64,000 bases of DNA from Ideonella oryzae. GTDB taxonomy: Bacteria; Pseudomonadota; Gammaproteobacteria; Burkholderiales; Burkholderiaceae_C. Both the position numbers and the translations under genes were made by a program. The notes beneath the pieces are model-generated. The model saw only the letters and a program-made list of their open reading frames with translations. It was not told where the DNA came from and made no database searches. Location: positions 354,885 to 418,884 of the forward strand of contig NZ_JAMXMC010000004.1 in NCBI RefSeq assembly GCF_024055665.1. The letters run 5' to 3'. This document shows positions 37,610 through 46,291 of the stretch, piece by piece (the stretch's first letter is position 1; every line of letters begins with the position of its first letter).

Positions 37610-40600
37610 ATGTCCGACGCGCCCACCGACCTGCCTCCCCCGCCGACGCCCGGCACGGTGCCGCGCCGCTGGCGCCGGGGCCTGGCCATCGGTGCTGTGG
37701 TCGCCACGGCGGCCGGCCTGCTGGGACTGGGCAGCCTGGGCACCTGGGTCTGGCGCAGCGAAGCCGGGCTGGACTGGGCCCTGGCCCAGGTGCCCGGGCT
37801 GACGGTGACCGGAGCCCAGGGCTCGCTGGCCGGCGGCCGCTTCCAGGCCCGGCAGCTGCACCTGAGCCTGTCCAGCGGCACGCTGGACATTGAGAACCTC
37901 CGCCTGGATGGCCTGCGAACCCAGCCCGGCGCGCGCCCGGGCAACTGGCTGCGCCTGACCGTCGGCCAGGTGGCGGCGCAAGATCTGCGCTGGCAATCCC
38001 GCCCCGGCCAACCGCCCAGTCCCCCACCCACCAACCTGGGGCTGCCGCTGGACCTGGACGTGGCCCGCTTGACCGTGGCCCGGCTGGAGATCGACCAACT
38101 GCCCGCCCTGCTGGACCTGCAGGCCCAGGTGGCCCTGGGGGCTGAGCGGGGCCGCCAACACAGCATCACCCTACAGCACCTGGCCACCGACCGCCTGAGC
38201 CTGCAAGGCCAGGCCCGCATCGGCACCCATGGCAACCTGGCCGTGGACGCCCGCCTGCAGGCCCGCAGCCTGCCCGGCAACGGCGGCTGGATGCCCTGGC
38301 AGGCCAGCCTGCAGCTGCAGGGCCCGCTCCAGGACCTGCAGCTGCAGGCCCGGCTCGATGGCCAGCCCCCCCATGCCAACGGACCCGCCCCCCACGCCGA
38401 GCTGCAGACCCAGCTGATGCCGTTCGCGGCCTGGCCACTGGGCGCGCTGAGCCTCCAGACCCAGGCCCTGGACCTGGCCAGCCTCAGCAGCCAGGCGCCC
38501 CGGACCCGGCTGGATGCCAAGGTGGTGCTGCGCAGCGCCGGGCTGGACCGGCCGGCCGAAGCCACCCTGGACATCGCCAACCACAGCCCCGGCCGCTGGG
38601 ACCAAGGCTTGCTGCCGCTGCGCTCAGCCAGCTTGGCGCTGGCAGGCACCCCGCAGCCGCTGAAGACGCTGACCCTGACCCGCCTGACGCTGGAGTGGGC
38701 CAATGCCCAGGGCGCGGCCGGGCGCTGGACCGGAGAGGGCCGCTACCGGGTGGAAGGCGGACAGGGCCTGGCCGACCTCACCCTGCAGATCAGCCAGTGG
38801 CAACCGGCGGCCCTGGACCCGCGCCTGCCGGCCATGCAGTTGAGCGGCCCGCTGACCGTCCACGCCGACGGCCTGCCCTCGCCAGGCGCGGCCAGCGCGG
38901 GCACGCCGTCCCCCCGCCTGACCCTGGCCACGGAGTTGAAGGGCCCTTTGCAGACCGGCGCCGGCAACAAGCTGCCCGCCAGCCTGCTGCTGGACGGCCA
39001 GTTCGCACGGGATGCCGTGACGCTGCGCACCCTGCAGCTCCAGGCCGGCGAGGCCCAGGCCCGCCTGGTGGGCGAAGCGCGTCGGCAGCCCTCGGCCCTG
39101 TGGCAGTGGCGGCTGCAAGGCCATCTGCAGGACCTGGACCTGCGCACCTGGTGGCCTGGCGAGCCCGACAGCGAATGGCGGCGGGCGCCGCAACGTCTGG
39201 TGATGGACCTGGACACCCAGGGCAGTCTGCCGGAGACCGTGCCCCCCGAGCCCATGGCCCTGTGGAACGCGCTGCGCGGGCAGCTGCAGCTGGTGGTGCA
39301 CCCCAGCGTGATGGCCGGGGTGCCCGTGCAAGGCCGGCTGGACATCGACAAACGCGGCGAGCAGCAGCAGGCCCTGGCGGACCTGCAACTGGACGATGGA
39401 CGCCTGCAGGCCCAATGGCAAGGCCGGCTGCAGGCGCCGGAGGCCTCGACCGCGCAGATCGACCTGAAACTGCCCCATCTGCAAAGCCTGGCCCCCTGGC
39501 TTCGGCTGTCGCCCGCGCTGTCCGCCTGGGCCCCGCAGGCTGGCCAGTTGGAAGCCCAGGCCCGGCTCAGCCCTTCGGCCCAGGCCCCGGCCTGGCAAGG
39601 CCAGGCCAAACTGCAAGGGCTGCAGGCCGGGCCCCTGAAGCTGCAACAGCTGACCTTCAACGGCCAGGGGCGACTGGACGCCTCGTCGCCCCTGCAAGCC
39701 AGCCTGCAGCTCGACGGCCTGCAACAGGGGGAGCGGCGCATCACCCACCTGGAAAGCCGCCTGGGGGGCTCGCCGCGCGACCACCACCTGAGCCTGCGGG
39801 CCGACAGCAGCCTGCGCCCACCCGCCTGGCTGGAACGCCTGGCGGGCAACCGCGGCGGCGGTCGGGCCCAGCTGAGTGCCGAACTCGATGGCCACTGGCA
39901 GAGCGACACCGATGGCGGCCACTGGCAGGGCACCCTGCGCGAGGCGCTGCTGCGCAGTGCCGATGGCAGCGGCCAGCCCTGGCTGGCCCTGCACGGCGTG
40001 CAGGCGACACTGCGCCGCTCGGCCACCGGGGAGCTGGCGCAAGCCACCCTCGCGCCAGGCGCCCTGGAGCTGCCGGGCGGGGCTGCCCTGCGCTGGACCC
40101 AGGCCGACTGGCAGGCCGGCAGCGAGGCCCACCCGCCCCACCTGCTGCTGAAAGCCCGACTCGATCCGCTGACGGTGGCGCCCCTGCTGGCCAAGGCACA
40201 ACCCGACATGATGTGGGCCGGCGACCTGAAGCTGGGCGCCAGCCTGGACCTGGCCTGGGACCGGCAGCTGAGCCTGGACCTGGTGATGGAACGCCGGAGC
40301 GGGGACCTGAGCATCGACGAGGACGGTCTGCTGTCCACCCCTGGCCGGCTGCCGCTGGAACTGAGCGACCTGCGCCTGGCGCTCAATGCGCACGAGGGCA
40401 CCTGGCAGTTCACCCAGGGGCTGGCAGGCCGCCACCTCGGCGTGCTGGGCGGCGCGCTGACGGCCCATACCGCCCCCGAACGGCTGTGGCCGGACGAGCA
40501 GGCCAGCCTGCAAGGCAGCTTCAACCTGCAGGTGGCCAGCCTGGGCGCCTGGGCGTCCTGGGTGCCCGCGGGCTGGCGCCTGGGTGGCAACCTCCAGGCC

Positions 40601-41794
40601 CAGGGCCTGGTCAACGGGCGCTGGGGTGCCCCTCAGGTCGCAGGCCAGGTCACAGGCCAGGGGCTGAGCCTGCGCAATGCCCTGCAGGGCGTGGAGCTGG
40701 GCGAAGGCGTCCTGAAGCTGAGGCTCGAGGGCAGCCAGGCCCAGCTCGACACCCTGAAGCTGCGCGGCGGCGACGGCTGGATCGAAGCCACGGGCCAGGC
40801 CGAGCTGGGCGAGCACCCGCAGGCCCGTGTGGGCATCACGGCGCAGCACTTCCGCGCCATCGGTCGGCTGGATCGACGCATCGTCGCCAGCGGACAAGCC
40901 ACCCTGCAACTCGACAAGGACCTGCTGGCCCTGGACGGCCAGATCGGCATCGACGAAGGGCTGATCGACCTCAGCCGAGGCGATGGCCCGACGCTGTCGG
41001 ACGATGTTGTGATCGCCGGCAGCCAGACCAGCAACGGCAACCAGGACACCAACGGCAACACCCCCAAGCGCACCAGCCGCCTGAACCTTGCCCTGGACCT
41101 GGGCAAGCAGCTGCGCCTGAAGGGGCGGGGCATCGACACCTCGCTGCAAGGCACGCTGAAGCTGACCAATCCGCAGGGCCGGCTGGCCCTGAACGGCACG
41201 GTGCGCACCGTGCGCGGCACCTACAAGGCCTACGGCCAGAACCTGCGCATCGAGCGTGGGGACATCATGTTCAGCGGCCCCATGGACGACCCGCGACTGG
41301 ACATCTACGCTGCCCGCCCCAACCTGGACGTGAACGTCGGTGTGGCCATCACCGGCACTGCCCTGAACCCGCGGGTGCGGCTGGCCAGCGACACCGACAT
41401 GAGTGACACCGAACGCCTGAGCTGGCTGGTGATGGGCCGCGCACCCGACAACCTGGGCGAGGCCGACACCGCCCTGCTGCAGCGCGCCGCCCTGGCGCTG
41501 CTGGCCGGCGACGGTGAAAGCCCCACCGACAAGGTGCTGGGTGCCATCGGCCTGACCGACTTCGGCATGCGCCACGACACCAGCACCACCAGTTCCGGCG
41601 CCACGGTGCAGTCCACCATCTTCAACGTCGGCAAGCAGCTCAGCAACCGCTGGTACGTGGGCTACGAACGCAGCATCAACGCCGCCACCGGCAACTGGCA
41701 GCTGATCTACCGCGCCGCCCAGCGCTTCACGCTGCGGGCCCAGTCCGGCGAGGACAACGCCGTGGACGCCATCTGGTCCTGGCGCTGGGACTGA
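37610..41794 (+). CDS. tamB: TamB, inner-membrane/periplasm-spanning translocation protein (DUF490)
   Basis: 1394-residue protein of usual TamB size. One N-terminal membrane helix (about 22-46, GAVVATAAGLLGLGSLGTWV) anchors a long periplasmic beta-taco domain built from glycine/leucine/glutamine-rich strands, which carries lipids or nascent proteins toward the outer membrane. The conserved C-terminal DUF490 domain is clear: NGTVRTVRGTYKAYGQNLRI, DDPRLDIYAARPNLDVNVGV and NRWYVGYERSINAATGNWQL. Operon with tamA. The tRNA-Arg gene starts 36 bases after its stop. Confidence 0.95.
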   Translation: MSDAPTDLPPPPTPGTVPRRWRRGLAIGAVVATAAGLLGLGSLGTWVWRSEAGLDWALAQVPGLTVTGAQGSLAGGRFQARQLHLSLSSGTLDIENLRLDGLRTQPGARPGNWLRLTVGQVAAQDLRWQSRPGQPPSPPPTNLGLPLDLDVARLTVARLEIDQLPALLDLQAQVALGAERGRQHSITLQHLATDRLSLQGQARIGTHGNLAVDARLQARSLPGNGGWMPWQASLQLQGPLQDLQLQARLDGQPPHANGPAPHAELQTQLMPFAAWPLGALSLQTQALDLASLSSQAPRTRLDAKVVLRSAGLDRPAEATLDIANHSPGRWDQGLLPLRSASLALAGTPQPLKTLTLTRLTLEWANAQGAAGRWTGEGRYRVEGGQGLADLTLQISQWQPAALDPRLPAMQLSGPLTVHADGLPSPGAASAGTPSPRLTLATELKGPLQTGAGNKLPASLLLDGQFARDAVTLRTLQLQAGEAQARLVGEARRQPSALWQWRLQGHLQDLDLRTWWPGEPDSEWRRAPQRLVMDLDTQGSLPETVPPEPMALWNALRGQLQLVVHPSVMAGVPVQGRLDIDKRGEQQQALADLQLDDGRLQAQWQGRLQAPEASTAQIDLKLPHLQSLAPWLRLSPALSAWAPQAGQLEAQARLSPSAQAPAWQGQAKLQGLQAGPLKLQQLTFNGQGRLDASSPLQASLQLDGLQQGERRITHLESRLGGSPRDHHLSLRADSSLRPPAWLERLAGNRGGGRAQLSAELDGHWQSDTDGGHWQGTLREALLRSADGSGQPWLALHGVQATLRRSATGELAQATLAPGALELPGGAALRWTQADWQAGSEAHPPHLLLKARLDPLTVAPLLAKAQPDMMWAGDLKLGASLDLAWDRQLSLDLVMERRSGDLSIDEDGLLSTPGRLPLELSDLRLALNAHEGTWQFTQGLAGRHLGVLGGALTAHTAPERLWPDEQASLQGSFNLQVASLGAWASWVPAGWRLGGNLQAQGLVNGRWGAPQVAGQVTGQGLSLRNALQGVELGEGVLKLRLEGSQAQLDTLKLRGGDGWIEATGQAELGEHPQARVGITAQHFRAIGRLDRRIVASGQATLQLDKDLLALDGQIGIDEGLIDLSRGDGPTLSDDVVIAGSQTSNGNQDTNGNTPKRTSRLNLALDLGKQLRLKGRGIDTSLQGTLKLTNPQGRLALNGTVRTVRGTYKAYGQNLRIERGDIMFSGPMDDPRLDIYAARPNLDVNVGVAITGTALNPRVRLASDTDMSDTERLSWLVMGRAPDNLGEADTALLQRAALALLAGDGESPTDKVLGAIGLTDFGMRHDTSTTSSGATVQSTIFNVGKQLSNRWYVGYERSINAATGNWQLIYRAAQRFTLRAQSGEDNAVDAIWSWRWD

Positions 41795-41830
41795 AGAGTC
41801 CTGGCACATGTCACAATCAAAGGCTGGCAT

Positions 41831-41905
41831 GCCGCCGTAGTTCAATGGATAGAACGGGGACCTCCTAAGTCTCAGATGCAGGTTCGATTCCTGCCGGGGG
41901 CGCCA
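41831..41905 (+). tRNA. tRNA-Arg (CCU anticodon)
   Basis: 75-nt cloverleaf with encoded CCA. D stem GTTC/GAAC, anticodon stem GGGAC/GTCTC with one G-U pair, anticodon loop CTCCTAA (anticodon CCT reads AGG), T arm GCAGG-TTCGATT-CCTGC. The acceptor stem GCCGCCG/CGGGGGC pairs at all positions except 4:69, which is G-G. Its 3' end is the integration site of the element to the right. Confidence 0.95.
41886..41898 (+). repeat. attL core candidate in tRNA T arm
   Basis: GATTCCTGCCGGG in the 3' part of tRNA-Arg, matching GATTACTGCCGGG at 55720-55732 in 12 of 13 bases. Integrases of this type recombine at the 3' end of tRNA genes. Confidence 0.5.
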
Positions 41906-41915
41906 CATTCAGACA

Positions 41916-41938
41916 ATCCTGGACATCCCAGAACATCC
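41916..41938 (+). repeat. ATCC repeats, candidate integrase arm sites (left, inner to tRNA)
   Basis: ATCC at 41916, 41925 and 41935, spaced 9 and 10 bases, within CAATCCTGG, GACATCCCAG and GAACATCCAA. The spacing of about one helical turn and the place beside the tRNA suit integrase arm binding. Confidence 0.5.
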
Positions 41939-41939
41939 A

Positions 41940-41975
41940 AGCCCCGCCACTTTCATAGGTGAGCGGGGCTTTTTC
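41940..41975 (+). terminator. intrinsic terminator after tRNA-Arg
   Basis: AGCCCCGC (41940-41947) pairs with GCGGGGCT (41963-41970) across a 15-base loop, followed by TTTTT. It lies inside the element, so the element supplies the terminator for the tRNA. Confidence 0.8.
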
Positions 41976-41996
41976 TTGCCTTCGTTGTCTGGAATC

Positions 41997-42020
41997 GTCC
42001 AGGATCGTCCGTTTACATCC
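41997..42020 (+). repeat. GTCC/ATCC repeats, candidate integrase arm sites (left)
   Basis: GTCC at 41997 and 42007 and ATCC at 42017, exactly 10 bases apart, upstream of the integrase gene. They mirror the GTCC triplet at the right end (55620, 55630, 55640). Confidence 0.55.
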
Positions 42021-42028
42021 GGGGGCAA

Positions 42029-42048
42029 GTGGGGGCAACATTGGGGGC
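42029..42048 (+). repeat. 20-bp imperfect direct repeat, left copy
   Basis: Two GGGGGC blocks 12 bases apart preceded by GT; identical to 55662-55681 except for one base (A at 42040, T at 55673). GGGGGCAAC at 42031 also forms an inverted repeat with GTTGCCCCC at 42070-42078, next to the integrase start. Confidence 0.65.
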
Positions 42049-42081
42049 CAGACCCGAACTCAGTTTGGAGTTGCCCCCAAG

Positions 42082-43296
42082 ATGCCGCTCACCAACACCG
42101 CTGCACACAACGCCAAGCCTGGCGACAAGACACTGCGCCTCTTCGACGGTGGCGGCCTTTATCTGGAGGTCTCGCCCGCTGGGGGCAAGTGGTGGCGCCT
42201 GAAGTACCGCTTTGGCGGCAAGGAAAAGCGGATCTCCCTGGGCACCTACCCAGACACCTCGCTGAAGACAGCCCGGGACAGGCGCGACGAGGCCCGCCAG
42301 CTGCTCGCCTCAGGTGTCGACCCTTCCAGCGAACGGCAGGCCGCCAAGAAGCAGGCCCAGCAAGAGGCGGCCACCTCCCTACGCCACGTGGCAGAAGACT
42401 GGATGGATCACCAGGCCGCCCGCTGGACGCCCAAGACACTGGAGCGGCTCAGGGCGAACCTAGAGGCGGATGTCTTCCCAGAGTTGGGGGCAATGCCCGT
42501 CGGAGACATTCGGGCCAAACATGTCCTGCAGGTGGTGCGCCAGATTGAGGCTCGCGGTGCGGGGGAGACCGCCGCGCGCACCCTGCAGCGCATCAAGGCG
42601 GTCTTTCGGTACGCCGTGCGGGAAGAGCTCATCGAGACAAATCCAACCCTGGATGTTGTCCCCAACGAGGTGCTCAAGCCCCGCAAGGTGACCCACCGGG
42701 CAGCCTTGCCCGAGGCCGAACTGCCCGGTTTCCTGACCAGGCTGGACGCCTACGAAGGCGACGCCGCCACCGCCAACGCCCTGCGCCTGCTGATGCTCAC
42801 TGCCCTGCGTCCCGGCGAGCTCCGCGGCGCCATGTGGGAAGAAATCGACCTGGAAGCCGCCCGGTGGCGCGTCCCGGCCGAACGAATGAAGATGAAGGCC
42901 GAACATTTGGTTCCGCTGTCGCGCCAAGCGGTAGCGCTGCTGGAGGCTATCCGACCCCACGGCGAGGCCGCCGGCTTGGTGTTCCCCAGCCCCTACTACC
43001 CGGGCAAGCCGCTGTCGGAAAACACGCTCAATAGCGCCCTGTCCCGCATGGGCTACAAGGGCATTGCCACCGCTCACGGCTTCCGGGCGCTCTTTTCCAC
43101 CGTGGCGAACGAATGCGGGCATGACCCTGACGTGATCGAGCGGCAGCTGGCCCATGTGGAGCGCAACGAGGTGCGGGCCGCCTATCACCGGTCCACCTAC
43201 CTGGCTGGCCGGGCCAAGCTGATGCAGTGGTGGGCCGACTACCTGGACGGGAAGCGGCTGGGCAACGTCAGGCCACTGAGGTCAAGGCGCGCCTGA
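42082..43296 (+). CDS. int: tyrosine-type site-specific integrase (P4/DUF4102 family)
   Basis: 404-residue integrase. Start at MPLTNTAAHNAKPGDKTLRL after a GGAG site; the frame upstream runs over attachment-site repeats and is not coding. N-terminal DUF4102 domain (LFDGGGLYLEVSPAGGKWWR, KRISLGTYPDTSLKTARDRR), a central SAM-like core-binding domain, and the catalytic domain: R in LTALRPGELRGAMW, HxxR in TAHGFRALFSTVANE, and HVERNEVRAAYHRSTYLAGR with the presumed nucleophile tyrosine in AAYHRS. Its position against tRNA-Arg shows it is the integrase of this element. Confidence 0.95.
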   Translation: MPLTNTAAHNAKPGDKTLRLFDGGGLYLEVSPAGGKWWRLKYRFGGKEKRISLGTYPDTSLKTARDRRDEARQLLASGVDPSSERQAAKKQAQQEAATSLRHVAEDWMDHQAARWTPKTLERLRANLEADVFPELGAMPVGDIRAKHVLQVVRQIEARGAGETAARTLQRIKAVFRYAVREELIETNPTLDVVPNEVLKPRKVTHRAALPEAELPGFLTRLDAYEGDAATANALRLLMLTALRPGELRGAMWEEIDLEAARWRVPAERMKMKAEHLVPLSRQAVALLEAIRPHGEAAGLVFPSPYYPGKPLSENTLNSALSRMGYKGIATAHGFRALFSTVANECGHDPDVIERQLAHVERNEVRAAYHRSTYLAGRAKLMQWWADYLDGKRLGNVRPLRSRRA

Positions 43297-43400
43297 TGTC
43301 AGATTGCTAGTCCGTCCGTACCAAACAAGAGGGATAGAGCAACGCCAGGCGGTGTGCGCCGCCCTTAGGCTTCTGGACTCTGAATCGAGGAGGAAGAGAG

Positions 43401-43760
43401 ATGCACTACACGACCGAACGGCTGATGAACGGGGACACCTCTGTCTTAGACAGCTTCGTTGTCGCCAAGAGGCGTTGGGAAGGCCTATTCAAGGATCTGG
43501 AGACGGTTGACCCATCTGACCTGGCCGAACGGATCTCCACCGAACAGCACTGGTTTGAACACCACTGTGGCGGACGGTGGCCGGGACAGGAGGTCATGGC
43601 GGTAACAGCCTTTGCAGCCATCTTTTCGGTTCGGGATGGGTGGGACGGGAAAGAACACCTGGGAGAGAAGATTGCTCAGGCATTCGCTGACAGCTCCTGC
43701 AGTGGGGAGGTGAAGGCGGCCGCGCGCAAGGCCGCGAAGAGTTACTGGCTCGAGAGTTGA
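43401..43760 (+). CDS. hypothetical protein next to integrase
   Basis: 119-residue soluble protein, MHYTTERLMNGDTSVLDSFV to KAAARKAAKSYWLES. A strong GGAGGAAGAG site sits 2 bases before the ATG, which supports expression. Helical, rich in E/K/A in its second half. No domain recognised. It reads in the same direction as the integrase, 104 bases after it, and opposite to the replication genes; an accessory or excision role is possible but not shown. Base composition is less GC-rich than the chromosome. Confidence 0.65.
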   Translation: MHYTTERLMNGDTSVLDSFVVAKRRWEGLFKDLETVDPSDLAERISTEQHWFEHHCGGRWPGQEVMAVTAFAAIFSVRDGWDGKEHLGEKIAQAFADSSCSGEVKAAARKAAKSYWLES

Positions 43761-43854
43761 GCGCACTCAGCGGCGCAATCCTTGCCTTGAGGCGTGACCC
43801 GCGGGGGCATTCATCGCACTGTGTTCCCAGATGAAAGCACCTTGCCGGGCTCGC

Positions 43855-45186
43855 TCAATCCCGTTCCTTTCGTGGTGAAACGTCCGCGGCGGACTGCTCC
43901 CAAAGCTGGTGCTCGCCGTAGAGCTTCAGCGCAATGCGGCCGCGCGGGCCTTGTCGGTTCTTTGCGACCTTGGCCAAGACGGTCAGTGCCCGATCGACCT
44001 CACGGGCCAATGGGTGCAGCAAGATCACCGTGTCGGCGTCCTCCTCCACCGCCCCAGACTCCTTGAGGTGGTGCAACTGGGGCTCGCCGCCCTCTGTGGA
44101 GCGGTTGAGCTGGCTCAGCGCCAGCACGCACACGTCCAGTTCCTTGGCCAGCTGCTTCAGACCTCGGCTGATCTGCTCGATCTGATGGTGCCGCTTGTCA
44201 TTGGTGCTGGTGCTGCTGCAGAGCTGCAGGTAGTCCACCACCACCAGCGCCAGCCCACGCCGCTGCTTGACCTGACGCGCCTTGGCCCGGATATCCAGCA
44301 GGGTCAGCGCTGGCTGATCGTCGATGAAGAGCGGCAGCCGGTTCATGGCCTCGGCCGCCTCGGCCATCCGGGACCAGTCTTCATCCACGAAGCGCCCGGT
44401 GGTGAGCGCATCCATGGACACCCGGCCTAGGTTGGCCGCGCAGCGGTCCACCAGCTCGCCGGCCGGCATCTCCTGGCTCAGCATCAGCACCGGCTGCCCC
44501 CGGGCCGCCACGCTCAGCGCCATCTGCCCGGCCAGGGAGGACTTGCCCACCGAGGGTCTGGCCGCCAGCACCACCACCTTGCCAGGCTTGAATCCGCCCC
44601 CCAGGGCGCTGTCGATGCCATCGAGCCCCGTCGGTACTCCCGGGGTCGTTTCGCCGGCTCCCAGTGCCTGCCAATGGTCGATGCGGGCCGCCGCCAGGTC
44701 GGAGATGGATCGAGGCTCTGCCGCTGCCTTGGTGCGCTGGATACCACCCAACAGGACCGCCGCACGGTCCAGTAGTTGATCGGCGTCGTCGGACTCGCCC
44801 ACCAGCGCCAGCATCTGCTCGGCCGCCTGGGCCAGTGCACGGCGGGTCGCCTTGTCGATCACGGTCTGGGCGTAGCGCTTCACGCCGGCGGCGCTGGGCA
44901 CGGACTGGGCCAGCTCGGTCAGGTACGGCAAGCCGCCGCAGTCCTCGGCCTGGCCAGCGGCCTGCAGGCGCTCCAGCACGGTCACCTGGTCCACGGGCTG
45001 GCTGAGGGCGTTGAGGTCGGCCACGGCCCGCCAGATGGCACGGTGCCGGCTGTCGAAGAAGTGGTCGGCCTCAAGGTGGCAATCCGCTACACGCCACCAT
45101 GCATCAGGGGCGAGCATCAGGGCGCCCAACACGGCCTGCTCGGATTCCTGGCTCCACGGCCGGTGGATCTGCTCACGCGCGCTCAT
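43855..45186 (-). CDS. DnaB-like replicative helicase of the element
   Basis: 443-residue RecA-fold helicase. Start at MSAREQIHRPWSQESEQAVL, which overlaps the upstream initiator gene by 14 bases. N-terminal DnaB domain (VLGALMLAPDAWWRVADCHL, ADHFFDSRHRAIWRAVADL); C-terminal SF4 motor with PTGLDGIDSALGGGFKPGK, Walker A ARPSVGKSS (209-217), Walker B LALVVVDYLQLC and CVLALSQLNRS. The chromosome's own dnaB is not in the window. Together with the O-like protein it forms a self-contained replication-initiation module of the lambda O/P kind, with the helicase itself in place of the loader. Confidence 0.93.
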   Translation of the reverse strand: MSAREQIHRPWSQESEQAVLGALMLAPDAWWRVADCHLEADHFFDSRHRAIWRAVADLNALSQPVDQVTVLERLQAAGQAEDCGGLPYLTELAQSVPSAAGVKRYAQTVIDKATRRALAQAAEQMLALVGESDDADQLLDRAAVLLGGIQRTKAAAEPRSISDLAAARIDHWQALGAGETTPGVPTGLDGIDSALGGGFKPGKVVVLAARPSVGKSSLAGQMALSVAARGQPVLMLSQEMPAGELVDRCAANLGRVSMDALTTGRFVDEDWSRMAEAAEAMNRLPLFIDDQPALTLLDIRAKARQVKQRRGLALVVVDYLQLCSSTSTNDKRHHQIEQISRGLKQLAKELDVCVLALSQLNRSTEGGEPQLHHLKESGAVEEDADTVILLHPLAREVDRALTVLAKVAKNRQGPRGRIALKLYGEHQLWEQSAADVSPRKERD

Positions 45187-45931
45187 GGGAGCCTTCGAAG
45201 ACGTGGTCGCAGTCCAGCAGGTCATTACCGCCCCGCTGGCGCTGGGTGCGTGCCCCTTCCGCCAGCTTGGGAGGGAACAGCCCCTGATAGCCCGCAGCAA
45301 TGCTATTGGCAATCACAGCGGCCGGTAAGTGGCCTTCAGCTCGGTAGCCGTCCAGAGCCTTGATCTGGGCATCGGCGGCGCGCTGGGTGATCGGCTTGCG
45401 GCGCTCCTTGCGGTCAGCCACCCAGGCCTGCCAGGATTCGCGAGGGAGCCATTCCGGGAGGTCGATCAGCGAAGCGTCGAAACCCGAAGCTGCGCGCTTG
45501 CGCGCAACTGACGGTTCCTGACGGTTCAATGACGGTTCGTCTGCAATGGGTTGCAGGGGTTTCGCGCACTCCATTGCAGGGGTAGGCGCACTGCGTTGCA
45601 GGGGTGCACTGCGTTGCAGGGGTGCACTGCCTTGCAGGGGTGAGGCTCCAAGTTGGGAGAGCATGATGCGGTAGCGGTTGGTGCCCCTCGGGCCCTCGTT
45701 CTTCAGAACGCGCAGTTCGCCGCTGGCCTGTAGGGCATTGAGGATGTAGTTCGCATTCCGGGGTTGCATGCGGCACTTGCGCGACAGAGATGCAACAGAG
45801 GGGTAGCTGTTGCCCTCGTCATCGGAGTAGTCGGCCAGCACGACGAGCATCAGCAGCTCCGTGCCAGCGTGCTGGGAATGCTCGAGAACGGCTGAGATGC
45901 AGCGAACGCTCACCTCCCGGTTCTCCCACAT
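45173..45931 (-). CDS. O-like replication initiator with wHTH domain and internal iterons
   Basis: 252-residue protein. Residues about 1-90 form a winged helix of the phage replication type: MWENREVSVRCISAVLEHSQ, TELLMLVVLADYSDDEGNSY, PSVASLSRKCRMQPRNANYI. Residues about 97-129 are low-complexity (repeats of LQRSAP) because they are encoded by five 18-bp DNA repeats. The C-terminal part (LPEWLPRESWQAWVADRKER, AAVIANSIAAGYQGLFPPKL) resembles the helicase-interaction ends of such initiators. The lambda O gene likewise holds its origin inside its own sequence. It overlaps the helicase gene, consistent with coupled translation. Confidence 0.82.
   Translation of the reverse strand: MWENREVSVRCISAVLEHSQHAGTELLMLVVLADYSDDEGNSYPSVASLSRKCRMQPRNANYILNALQASGELRVLKNEGPRGTNRYRIMLSQLGASPLQGSAPLQRSAPLQRSAPTPAMECAKPLQPIADEPSLNRQEPSVARKRAASGFDASLIDLPEWLPRESWQAWVADRKERRKPITQRAADAQIKALDGYRAEGHLPAAVIANSIAAGYQGLFPPKLAEGARTQRQRGGNDLLDCDHVFEGSHERA
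45509..45538. repeat. TGACGGTTC triple repeat beside the iterons
   Basis: TGACGGTTC at 45509, 45519 and 45530, spaced 10 and 11 bases, within the initiator coding sequence immediately next to the five iterons. Possible accessory origin element. Confidence 0.55.
45543..45641. repeat. five 18-bp iterons, putative replication origin
   Basis: Copies of GCACTGCGTTGCAGGGGT at 45543, 45566, 45588, 45606 and 45624. All share TTGCAGGGGT; copies 3-5 are head-to-tail without spacers, copies 1-3 are separated by 5 and 4 bases. They lie in the middle of the initiator gene. Confidence 0.8.
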
Positions 45932-46290
45932 CCGCGTCGGTGCTGGCGAGCAGCCGGGACCTGGCAGGTGCGACGCACCCCTTTCGAGAGCACCGGGGCC
46001 AAGATGTCGGCGAAGCCTTCGATACCAGCACGATCTCGGAATTCGTCGAGAAGCGCGGTGTGCGTCAGCTGCGAGGCAGCGTGCGGATTGGGAGCGCTGG
46101 CCAGATCAGCGAGCAGATTCCTGGCACGGTCGGCACCAGAGATGAGGTTTCGGGGAGCGGGGTATCTCTTCGCAATCTCCTGGCGAATCTCCCACAGCCG
46201 CTTCAATGCCGATCTCGCCGCAGGACTGAGGTCAGCCTGGGCGCCGCCGGACTCCAGCGCCAGCGGCCGCTGAACATCAGCACGAGGCAT
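45910..46290 (-). CDS. hypothetical protein upstream of the initiator
   Basis: 126-residue protein overlapping the initiator gene by 22 bases. Its middle is helical (DLSPAARSALKRLWEIRQEI, SGADRARNLLADLASAPNPH); the C-terminus is arginine-rich (RQHRRGCGRTGR). No family recognised. It starts one base after the stop of the AlpA-like gene above it in the leftward direction, so it is part of the same operon. The position between a DNA-binding protein and a replication initiator suggests a role in replication or its control, which is inference. Confidence 0.6.
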   Translation of the reverse strand: MPRADVQRPLALESGGAQADLSPAARSALKRLWEIRQEIAKRYPAPRNLISGADRARNLLADLASAPNPHAASQLTHTALLDEFRDRAGIEGFADILAPVLSKGVRRTCQVPAARQHRRGCGRTGR

Positions 46291-46291
46291 A

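Noticed and set aside
38624..41908. Minus-strand frame of more than 1000 codons opposite tamB
   Set aside because: No homology, low-complexity Q/A/G-rich translation, and complete overlap with a well supported tamB gene.
43345..43370. Hairpin GGCGG/CCGCC downstream of the integrase as a terminator
   Set aside because: Only five pairs, no T run; too weak to call.
45543..45641. CRISPR-like array
   Set aside because: Repeats are 18 bp with spacers of 0-5 bases and lie in a coding sequence; no cas genes. They fit iterons.
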